From Planctomycetaceae bacterium (lineage in GTDB: Bacteria; Planctomycetota; Planctomycetia; Pirellulales; Pirellulaceae), in the NCBI GenBank assembly GCA_003455945.1, contig DMPQ01000221.1, positions 1 through 9,022 on the forward strand: a stretch of 9,022 nt of DNA, given 5' to 3'. Positions 1 through 5,105 of the stretch are shown piece by piece. The notes beneath the pieces were generated by a model. It was not told the DNA's origin. It made no database searches and worked only from the letters and a program-made list of their open reading frames with translations. Each line of letters opens with the position of its first letter. Position 1 is the first letter of the stretch. A program made the translations under genes and the position numbers.

Positions 1-703
1 CGCCATCCTCGAAGAACGCGTCGAGCGAGATGGTGTTGCCCGGATTGCTGATGATGAAGTCCCCCTGCATGATCGCGGACCAGTCGATTCCGGCTCGCTT
101 CAGCTTGGTGCGCGAGACCTCGAAGACCTTGGCGGTCAGCAGGACGGTGTGATTGCCGTCGACCTGGATCTGATTGATGGGGGTCGGGAAGAAGTCGCGA
201 ACGACCGCCATGATCTGGCTGGTCTGCTCGGCGCTCGACGCGTAACCGCCGACGACCACCGTGCTGTTGAGCGGCCGCACGACGACTCGGTGCGAGGGAA
301 AGAGCGTGTCGAGCGCGTCCTCGAGCGGCCGGATATCGGCGAGCACGACGATGTCGATCGTCTGGACGTTTTCGGCTCCGTCCTGCACGTACAGGCTCGC
401 CATTCCGGGGCGAGTCGCCTGGAGCATGATCTCGTTGGGCGAGATCGGCTTGGCCGACACGATCCCCTCGCTCACCCAGACCTTGGGGATGTCGTAGCCG
501 AACCGCAGCACGCGGCTGGTACCGACCGCCATCTCGAGCTTCTGGTACCCTTCGCCGACCGGCTCGAAGAACTCGGTCCCGGCTCCCTGCGGAGCGGGCT
601 GAGCCGAGAGCGGAGCGAGCGGGGACGAACCGAAGAGAGCGAGCGTCGCGATCAGACCGACCCAAGCGTTCCGCGACGCGCCGCGAATCAGATGACGGAC
701 CAT
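1..703 (-). CDS. cpaC: Tad/Flp pilus secretin, CpaC/RcpA family (N-terminal 234 codons, runs off the window edge)
   Basis: This is the outer-membrane secretin subunit through which the Flp pilus leaves the cell. Only the N-terminal part is present, and the frame is open to the window edge. A basic N-terminus and a hydrophobic stretch (about residues 13-34, ending Leu-Ser-Ala) form a signal peptide. Residues about 52-122 match the pilus-formation N-terminal domain that precedes secretins of this family (a glycine-bounded strand pattern, 'GTSRVLRF' and 'RPGMASLYV'). Residues about 123-175 look like a BON-type domain ('NSTVVVGGYASSAEQ'). The secretin core begins near residue 186 ('TVLLTAKVFEVSRTKLKRAG'). 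The ATG at 703 was chosen because the in-frame protein begins there and GGAAGG lies about 10 nt upstream; the ATG at 720 is in another frame and stops quickly. It follows cpaB by 86 bp in the same orientation. Family members are usually 400-600 aa, so over half is missing. The call rests on domain pattern and position after cpaB. Confidence 0.9.
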   Translation of the reverse strand, partial: MVRHLIRGASRNAWVGLIATLALFGSSPLAPLSAQPAPQGAGTEFFEPVGEGYQKLEMAVGTSRVLRFGYDIPKVWVSEGIVSAKPISPNEIMLQATRPGMASLYVQDGAENVQTIDIVVLADIRPLEDALDTLFPSHRVVVRPLNSTVVVGGYASSAEQTSQIMAVVRDFFPTPINQIQVDGNHTVLLTAKVFEVSRTKLKRAGIDWSAIMQGDFIISNPGNTISLDAFFEDG

Positions 704-724
704 CCGTGGAGCCCTTCCATGTAG

Positions 725-742
725 GACTGCCTTGCCGCAGTC
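725..742 (-). other. Small stem-loop just upstream of the cpaC ribosome-binding site
   Basis: A perfect 6-bp inverted repeat (GACTGC at 725-730, GCAGTC at 737-742) with a 6-nt loop lies between cpaB and cpaC, a few bases from the cpaC Shine-Dalgarno region. It is the second of two hairpins in this gap. No U-run follows, so it is not an intrinsic terminator. A role in mRNA processing or in tuning cpaC translation is inference. Confidence 0.4.
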
Positions 743-746
743 TCGA

Positions 747-771
747 GAAGCCCGGATCCTTCCCGGGCTTC
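747..771 (-). other. Strong GC-rich stem-loop between cpaB and cpaC
   Basis: A perfect 9-bp inverted repeat (GAAGCCCGG at 747-755, CCGGGCTTC at 763-771) encloses a 7-nt loop, 19 bp after the cpaB stop codon. In the direction of transcription (minus) no U-tract follows. It therefore looks like an mRNA-stabilising or processing hairpin at the 3' end of cpaB rather than a full terminator. On the plus strand it is followed by a pyrimidine-rich stretch, but no plus-strand gene ends here. Confidence 0.55.
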
Positions 772-789
772 CTCTCTTTCCCGGCTTAA

Positions 790-1833
790 TTACTCGGCAC
801 CGTCATCGACGTAATCGAATGAACTTCCGGGCGCCGGGGCATTACCCCCCTGATCCGGACCACCGACCGAAGCGGGGATACCGTCAGTACCGGTTGCACC
901 GACCGGCACGATCGGACGCAAGGTCGGAAGCTGCGACCGATCCTGCCACTCGTAATTCACCGCGGCCCCGTTGGTCATCATCACCGTCATGGTGTGATTG
1001 GCTCGCGAGCCGGAGACGACCGGTCGAGTCGGCGTGGCGACCGCGGCGGGAGCGGCCGGAGCGGTCTCCTTCATCGACTGCAGCCAGCCCGCGGCGGCTC
1101 CGATCAGCGACGCGACTCCCGACGGCTGTTCGACCGTTTCGCGCTTCGGCGGCGAGATGACGCTGTCCTCGACCAGCTCCGGCTCGTTCGAGTCGGACTG
1201 CCCGGCCATCACCAGACGGAGACTGCCGTTCGAGTCGCACAGGGCGATCGCTTCGGCCTGCCGCTGGTTGACGACGAGCGTGACGGTCGAGGCGGTGCGA
1301 GGCTCTCCCTCGGCGTCCTCGATCAGATCGGTCTTGTCGTCGACCGCGTAGACCAGCACGTTCTTCAGGAAGGTCTTGGCCGTTTCCTTCTCGCCGTCCG
1401 AGCGGATCGCGATGACGTGCACGCGATCACCCGGCTTGAGCAGTCCGAAGAAGCTGTCTCGGGCATCGACGTTGATCGCCAGGCGATCGTAGCCGGGGGG
1501 GATCGAGACGTCGGTCACCTTGTTCTTCTCGATGATCATGTTCTGCATGATCATCATGTCCTTGCCGATCCGGCTCAGGGTCTTCTTCCCCTCGGCTTCT
1601 TCCCACGAGCCGACGATCCCTTCCGGAACCAGGCTGACGGGGAACATCCGGACCTGGACGTTGTCGACGGTGAGCTCGTCCTTGATGTCGAGGTCTTCGA
1701 GAGCGACGAGCACCGGGACCTTGTCTTCCTCGACGACCTGCGTCGATCGCGAGATGACCTGGACCATGCCGACCGCCGCCACGGCGCCGAAGCCGAGCGA
1801 AACCAGGATCAACATCATCGACTTGGATCGCAT
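790..1833 (-). CDS. cpaB: Flp pilus assembly protein CpaB/RcpC
   Basis: This is the periplasmic, inner-membrane-anchored assembly factor of the Tad pilus, thought to support the secretin. The protein has 347 aa from the ATG at 1833. That start has AAGGAA about 8 nt upstream and puts a basic 'MRSKS' directly before the membrane anchor (about residues 6-26). The frame is open upstream to 1896, but that extension adds an arginine-rich leader with no benefit. Residues about 39-105 form a SAF domain ('VPVLVALEDLDIKDELTVDN'), followed by the RcpC/CpaB domain at about 113-215 ('IPPGYDRLAINVD', 'LLKPGDRVHVIAI', 'TVTLVVNQRQAEAIALCDS'). After an Ala/Pro-rich linker (about 255-270), the short C-terminal strand motif near 280-296 is the one CpaB proteins often end with. 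The last 35 residues are a Gly/Pro/Ala-rich tail ending in acidic residues, probably disordered. It lies between cpaA and cpaC, as is usual in Tad loci. Confidence 0.93.
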   Translation of the reverse strand: MRSKSMMLILVSLGFGAVAAVGMVQVISRSTQVVEEDKVPVLVALEDLDIKDELTVDNVQVRMFPVSLVPEGIVGSWEEAEGKKTLSRIGKDMMIMQNMIIEKNKVTDVSIPPGYDRLAINVDARDSFFGLLKPGDRVHVIAIRSDGEKETAKTFLKNVLVYAVDDKTDLIEDAEGEPRTASTVTLVVNQRQAEAIALCDSNGSLRLVMAGQSDSNEPELVEDSVISPPKRETVEQPSGVASLIGAAAGWLQSMKETAPAAPAAVATPTRPVVSGSRANHTMTVMMTNGAAVNYEWQDRSQLPTLRPIVPVGATGTDGIPASVGGPDQGGNAPAPGSSFDYVDDGAE

Positions 1834-2011
1834 GGCCGTTTCCTTGCGGTGGCGTTTCGGACGGACCGGTGACGGTCGTCCGAGAACGAGTCCCATCGTT
1901 TCGTTATTCGGTCGTAAGTGATTTGACGATTCGCGTTTTCGTTCGGAACCTGCCGATCGTCCCGAATCTGCCGCGGTCGAGCGGCTCGACTACGGGATGC
2001 CGCAGCCGATC
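1834..2011 (-). other. Intergenic gap between cpaA and cpaB with an AT-rich patch
   Basis: These 178 bp separate the cpaA stop codon from the chosen cpaB start. Just after the cpaA stop lies a perfect 6-bp inverted repeat with a 3-nt loop (GTCGAG at 1976-1981, CTCGAC at 1985-1990), with no U-tract behind it. Bases about 1895-1940 are clearly more AT-rich than the surroundings and could hold an internal promoter for cpaB and cpaC. I found no convincing -35/-10 pair there, so the promoter is only a possibility. No gene is visible. Confidence 0.35.
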
Positions 2012-2596
2012 TCAGAGGATCATGCCCATCCAGACGAAGTAGGCGACGGTGCCGATGGCGATCGGAATGCCGTAGGGGAGCAGGTACATGCGCGGCTTCC
2101 GCTCGGCGGCGATCATCGCCAGCTTCTCGGGGTCGCGAACGCTGCGGAACTCGCCGAGGATGCCGAAGAACTGGCGGACATGCTTCCCCCACGAGCGCTT
2201 CCAGCCGACCATCCCGAGGGCGATGATCCCTCCGAGCACGGCCGAGACGGCGAACGAGTAGGCGGTATCCGTGGTGTGGATCCAGGCGCCGATGCCGGCC
2301 ATCAGCTTGACGTCTCCCGCTCCCATCCCGCCGACCGCATAAGCCGGCAGGAGCAGGGCGAGTCCGACCGCGGTGCCGCACAAGGACCAGCCGAGACCGA
2401 CCGCCCACGGATCTCCCGCCGCGAAGTAGGCCAGCGAGCTGTAGAGCCAGCCGGCGGCGATCATCGGATACGTGATCCAGTTCGGTACCTTCAGCTGGAT
2501 GCCGTCGATCACCGCGGCGACGATCAGCACGAACGTGACCGTCCAGATCGGCAGCTGATCGGCGAACGTCAGGAAGACTTCATGGTCGAAGGACAT
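2012..2596 (-). CDS. cpaA: Tad-type prepilin peptidase CpaA/TadV (A24 family)
   Basis: This inner-membrane aspartic protease cleaves the leader of the Flp prepilin and probably also of TadE/TadG-like pseudopilins. The protein is 194 aa and rich in hydrophobic segments (about six helices). The two catalytic aspartates of A24 peptidases are visible: Asp31 in 'VIDGIQLKVPNW' and Asp95 in the GxGD motif 'GGMGAGDVKLMAGIG'. The N-terminal cysteine-bearing methyltransferase domain of PilD-type enzymes is absent, as is normal for the short Tad version. A cytoplasmic basic loop (about residues 131-168) precedes the last helix. The ATG at 2596 has GGGAG about 9 nt upstream. It sits 37 bp after the 38-codon microprotein gene and before cpaB. 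Confidence is high because both active-site motifs and the gene context agree. Confidence 0.95.
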   Translation of the reverse strand: MSFDHEVFLTFADQLPIWTVTFVLIVAAVIDGIQLKVPNWITYPMIAAGWLYSSLAYFAAGDPWAVGLGWSLCGTAVGLALLLPAYAVGGMGAGDVKLMAGIGAWIHTTDTAYSFAVSAVLGGIIALGMVGWKRSWGKHVRQFFGILGEFRSVRDPEKLAMIAAERKPRMYLLPYGIPIAIGTVAYFVWMGMIL

Positions 2597-2633
2597 GGGG
2601 TGCGACTCCCGGTGGCTTTGGTCGAGATCGTGA

Positions 2634-2750
2634 TCAGGCCGAGCGGATCCAGCTGACGCAGGCGAAGAAGGCGACGATCCACGACGTCAGCAGCGGCAGC
2701 AGCGATTCGCCGCACGACGCCAAGTCGACCGTGTTCCAGTACGTGATCAT
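2634..2750 (-). CDS. Putative 38-aa single-pass membrane microprotein in the Tad locus
   Basis: I do not recognise this protein. The frame begins with an ATG at 2750, has a good purine-rich Shine-Dalgarno (GAGGA about 9-10 nt upstream), and ends in TGA 37 bp before cpaA. The product starts 'MITYWNTVDLASCGESLLPL' and continues with one hydrophobic helix (about residues 17-34) flanked by an Arg-Ser-Ala end. It has two cysteines (13 and 31) and three tryptophans in 38 residues. Reading further upstream in the same frame gives only arginine-rich sequence typical of non-coding frames here, so the short version is preferred. Its place between the pilin gene and its peptidase suggests a small pilus-associated or peptidase-associated membrane protein, but that is inference. 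It could also be a leader peptide or spurious. Confidence 0.55.
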   Translation of the reverse strand: MITYWNTVDLASCGESLLPLLTSWIVAFFACVSWIRSA

Positions 2751-2958
2751 GTCCCTGCTTCCTCGCGAGCGTTTCGTTCGAACCGCGGCCAACCATAGGT
2801 CGCGCCGTGCGGCATGTCGCACATCGGCAGGAGCTCGTTTTCCTCTCGTCGCTCGGGCGCCGTCGCATCGATGCTCGGAGACCGTTGTCGATGCGATCGA
2901 GCCGCAGACCGACGAAGCCATCGGGACGTCGAACGCGAAGCCGCCCGCGCCGCGCGAC
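2751..2958 (-). promoter_or_regulatory. Intergenic region after the flp terminator; probable site of a promoter for the cpaA-cpaB-cpaC unit
   Basis: These 208 bp lie between the intrinsic terminator of flp and the microprotein start. If termination is efficient, the downstream pilus genes need a promoter here. A 9-bp perfect inverted repeat (TCGCATCGA at 2863-2871, TCGATGCGA at 2888-2896, centre 16 bp) is the clearest structure and could be an operator or an RNA hairpin. A TATGGT hexamer in minus orientation near 2794-2799 could be a -10 box, but its -35 partner is poor. I see no sigma-54 type GG/GC element. The function is inferred from position. Confidence 0.35.
2863..2896. repeat. 9-bp inverted repeat in the flp/microprotein intergenic region
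   Basis: TCGCATCGA (2863-2871) is matched perfectly by TCGATGCGA (2888-2896), with a 16-bp centre. It lies upstream of the microprotein, cpaA, cpaB and cpaC genes. It could be a binding site for a dimeric regulator or a stem in the transcript. Because TCGATCG-like words are common in this DNA, a chance origin cannot be excluded. Confidence 0.4.
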
Positions 2959-2989
2959 AAAAAAAAAGGGCCGACCCGAAGGTCGACCC
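2959..2989 (-). terminator. Intrinsic (Rho-independent) terminator of the flp pilin gene
   Basis: Read on the minus strand, a 9-bp stem (GGGTCGACC with GGTCGGCCC, one G-U pair) closes a UUCG tetraloop and is followed at once by nine U residues (the A-run at 2959-2967). It lies 23 bp after the flp stop codon. This is a textbook terminator and the clearest regulatory element in the window. It separates the pilin gene from the assembly genes, which fits the need for far more pilin than machinery. Confidence 0.93.
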
Positions 2990-3012
2990 CCATGGGACGC
3001 TTGACCGCCCGA

Positions 3013-3216
3013 TCAGTTGACCTTCGTGGCCTTCGAGTTGGCCTTGGTCAGGCTGGTGTTGATGTTCGTGAAGGTCGAGTTCGCCTGCTGACCGACGGCC
3101 TGAATCGCCGCCAAGCAGACGATGACGATCAGAGCGAGCATGACGGCGTACTCGACCGCGGTCGGTCCGTCTTCGCTCTTCATGAACTTCTGAATCTTGC
3201 TGAAGAACCGCTTCAT
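3013..3216 (-). CDS. flp: Flp/Fap type IVb prepilin (major pilin of the Tad pilus)
   Basis: The predicted 67-aa prepilin is the structural subunit of the Flp pilus. The basic leader 'MKRFFSKIQKFMKSEDG' ends at Gly17, where the prepilin peptidase should cut. The mature part begins 'PTAVEYAVMLALIVIVCLAA', carrying the Glu-Tyr pair at mature positions 5-6 that defines Flp pilins (G/XXXXEY), inside a single hydrophobic helix. The mature protein is about 50 aa, and its C-terminal third is polar and rich in Asn, Thr, Ser and Lys. The ATG at 3216 was chosen over the longer open frame (to 3558) because of a strong Shine-Dalgarno (GAGGAGAGG, ending 3 nt before the ATG) and the exact leader fit. A strong terminator follows 23 bp downstream. 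The cognate peptidase gene cpaA is two genes downstream. Confidence 0.96.
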   Translation of the reverse strand: MKRFFSKIQKFMKSEDGPTAVEYAVMLALIVIVCLAAIQAVGQQANSTFTNINTSLTKANSKATKVN

Positions 3217-3242
3217 GTGCCTCTCCTCGGAGTTGATGACCC

Positions 3243-3258
3243 AGCCCTCGAAAGGGCT
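3243..3258 (-). other. UUCG-capped hairpin in the flp mRNA leader
   Basis: On the minus strand AGCCCT and AGGGCT pair perfectly around a UUCG loop, 26 nt upstream of the flp ATG. No U-tract follows, so it is not a terminator. A stable leader hairpin could protect an abundant pilin mRNA from 5' decay or influence translation initiation; this is inference. Confidence 0.45.
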
Positions 3259-3449
3259 TCCCAGTGACTTCCCGGACTCGGACTCGGCCTGCACGGCCTG
3301 TTCGGGCGCCGCCGCGATCCGCGATCGTCGATCGGCTCGAAACTCACGTTGCTCGTCCGCGTACTCGACACCTTCGCGAATCACCGGCCCGGAACGGCTT
3401 CTGGCCCAGCGGTTCGTTCGGCGGTCGTTGACGCTTGCCCGACTGCCGA

Positions 3450-3477
3450 ACCGTATGTCGTGAGGGGCACGAGTCAA
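3450..3477 (-). promoter_or_regulatory. Candidate sigma-70-like promoter for flp
   Basis: On the minus strand TTGACT (3477-3472, five of six matches to TTGACA) is followed after 16 bp by TACGGT (3455-3450, three of six matches to TATAAT). It sits in a locally AT-richer spot and points towards flp. The weak -10 box and the poorly known planctomycete promoter consensus keep confidence low. Confidence 0.25.
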
Positions 3478-3563
3478 ATTGCCGCTTGAGAGAAAATCGC
3501 GGGACTGCGCGAATTCGCTCGAGAGCCCGCGCCGAGCGGTGCGCGAGCCGCCGCGCAAGGGGG

Positions 3564-3580
3564 CGTTCGCGATGCGAACG
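3564..3580 (-). other. Hairpin downstream of the DUF1501 gene
   Basis: CGTTCGC (3564-3570) and GCGAACG (3574-3580) form a 7-bp perfect stem with a 3-nt loop, about 73 bp past the DUF1501 stop codon. On the minus strand it is followed by CCCCC and then TT, not a U-run. It may mark the 3' end of the PSD1-DUF1501 transcript but lacks the tract needed to call an intrinsic terminator. Confidence 0.35.
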
Positions 3581-3652
3581 GAGCCCTGCGAGCTCGCGGC
3601 GAAGCTCCCACGATCCGATCCGTGTCGAACGCACGTCGCATCGACGTCGGCG

Positions 3653-5077
3653 TTACGCGAGAACCGGTTCGATCACGTTCCCGGCGGTGTCGGTCAGACG
3701 CATCTCGCGCCCCGCCACCTTGACCGTCAGCCGGCGATGATCGAAGCCGAACAGATGCAGCAGCGTCGCGTGAAAGTCGTGCACGTCGACTCGCTGTTCC
3801 GCGACTTCCCAACCCAACTCGTCGGTGGAACCGTGAACCAGGTCACGCTTCAGTCCCGCGCCGGCCATCAGCAGCGAGAAGGCTCGGGGGTGGTGATCCC
3901 GGCCGCTCGGAAAGGTCGTGCCGAGCTTGTTCTCGGCGATCGGCGTTCGGCCGAACTCGGTCGCGATCACGACCAGCGTATCGTCGAGCAGACCTCGCTG
4001 CTCGAGATCCCGGACCAGCGCCGCGATCGGCTGATCGACGACTCGGCAGTTCAGCGGCAGGTTCTTCGACAGCTTCGCGTGATGGTCCCAGGTGGCGTGA
4101 TACAGATTGACGAATCGAACCCCTCGCTCCACCATCCGACGAGCGATCAGGCAGTTGCGGGCGAAGTCGTCGAACGTCGACTCGGTCCCTCCCTCCCAGC
4201 CGCGCAGATCCTCGGGAATCGGGCCCTCGTAGCCGTAGTCGCGCAGCGTTCCTCGCGACTCGTCCGTCAGATCGACCAGCTTCGGCAGCGAATCCTGCAA
4301 CCGAAAGGCGGTCTCGTAGTTGCGGATCGCTTCGGCCGCGGCGTCACCCACTTGAATTCTCGCCAGGTCCGCGATGCCGTCGATCGTTCGCGTCTGCATC
4401 GTCGGACAGACGCCGATCGGCGGAGTCAGGTTGTGCAGCGGTTCGCGGCGCTTCTGGAAGACGAGACCGCCGTGCGTCTCGGGCAGAAAGCCGCTCCCCC
4501 AACTCGCGGCGCCGGCCGTACTCGCCACGCCGGCGGTCAGCACCGCGAACGTCGGCAACTCGTCCGATTCGTTGCCCAGGCCGTAGGAGAGCCACGATCC
4601 GAGACTCGGCCGACCGAAGCTCGTCGAGCCGGTGTTGAGCAGCAGTTCGCTCGGGTGATGATTGAACGCGGTGGTCGTCATCGATCGGAGCTGAACGAAG
4701 CGATCGGCGACCGATTGGAGTTCCGGCAGCAGCTCGCTCAGCGAGATCCCTCCCGGCGTCCGCGTCGGGAATCGGTACTTCGATCCCATCAGCGAGGCGG
4801 TCGCTCGTTCGGCAAACGCGAACCGCTGCGTTCCCGACAGCGAGCTTGGAGCGATCTCGCCGTCGCGACGCGCGAGTTCCGGCTTCTCGTCGAACAGATC
4901 GATATGACTCGCGCCACCGACCAGATAGATGAAGATGCACCGCTTCGCTCGCGGCGCATGATGCGGCACGAGCATTCGTTCGCCTTCGCTTCCCGAAGAC
5001 TCTCGCCCCAGGAGCGTTGCGAGGGCCAGGCCCGAAGCGCCGCCGGCCAATCGGTTCAGGAAGTCCCTGCGGAACAT
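3653..5077 (-). CDS. DUF1501 family exported protein (alkaline-phosphatase/sulfatase-like fold), partner of a PSD1 protein
   Basis: The 474-aa protein belongs to the DUF1501 family, which shares the fold of sulfatases and alkaline phosphatases and is greatly expanded in planctomycetes. Its reaction is not established. It starts 'MFRRDFLNRLAGGASGLALA', a twin-arginine-type signal with an Arg-Arg-Asp-Phe-Leu core followed by a hydrophobic stretch, so export by Tat is likely. Family motifs appear in order: 'GGASHIDLFD' (about 54-63), 'RSMTTTAFNHHPSE' (131-144), 'WDHH' (330-333), 'ATEFGRTP' (372-379), 'GRDHHP' (392-397) and 'HDFHATLLHLFG' (433-444). The His/Asp-rich motifs are candidate metal ligands. 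Length is normal for the family. The ATG at 5077 has GAGAGGA about 9 nt upstream. It follows the PSD1 gene by 28 bp, so the two are almost certainly co-transcribed; this pair is a recurring planctomycete unit whose proteins are thought to act together outside the cytoplasm. Confidence 0.93.
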   Translation of the reverse strand: MFRRDFLNRLAGGASGLALATLLGRESSGSEGERMLVPHHAPRAKRCIFIYLVGGASHIDLFDEKPELARRDGEIAPSSLSGTQRFAFAERATASLMGSKYRFPTRTPGGISLSELLPELQSVADRFVQLRSMTTTAFNHHPSELLLNTGSTSFGRPSLGSWLSYGLGNESDELPTFAVLTAGVASTAGAASWGSGFLPETHGGLVFQKRREPLHNLTPPIGVCPTMQTRTIDGIADLARIQVGDAAAEAIRNYETAFRLQDSLPKLVDLTDESRGTLRDYGYEGPIPEDLRGWEGGTESTFDDFARNCLIARRMVERGVRFVNLYHATWDHHAKLSKNLPLNCRVVDQPIAALVRDLEQRGLLDDTLVVIATEFGRTPIAENKLGTTFPSGRDHHPRAFSLLMAGAGLKRDLVHGSTDELGWEVAEQRVDVHDFHATLLHLFGFDHRRLTVKVAGREMRLTDTAGNVIEPVLA

Positions 5078-5105
5078 CGTTCGGTCCTCTCCGCGGCAGC
5101 GGTCG

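Larger units (their letters stand above)
3217..3652 (-). promoter_or_regulatory. 436-bp leader/intergenic region upstream of flp
   Basis: No gene is supported here; the open frames are arginine-rich shadow frames. Reading towards flp, it holds a hairpin after the DUF1501 gene (3564-3580), a 10-bp palindrome GCGAATTCGC (3509-3518), a candidate promoter (3450-3477), and a UUCG-capped hairpin close to the flp start (3243-3258). If the candidate promoter is used, the flp mRNA has an untranslated leader of over 200 nt, long enough for post-transcriptional control. No riboswitch family is recognised. Confidence 0.4.

Noticed and set aside
747..780. Plus-strand intrinsic terminator (hairpin followed by a pyrimidine-rich stretch)
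   Set aside because: No plus-strand gene ends here, and the following stretch is mixed C and T rather than a T-run; the hairpin is better read as part of the minus-strand transcript.
994..1872. Plus-strand open frame of 292 codons
   Set aside because: It is fully antisense to cpaB, and its Asp/Arg/His-rich composition is typical of a shadow frame.
1834..1896. Earlier cpaB start giving 21 extra residues
   Set aside because: The extra residues are an Arg/Pro-rich leader before the membrane anchor; the ATG at 1833 has a better ribosome-binding site and a normal basic N-terminus.
3217..3558. N-terminal extension of the Flp pilin to an upstream ATG
   Set aside because: The extension is arginine-rich, whereas the ATG at 3216 has a strong ribosome-binding site and gives an exact prepilin leader.
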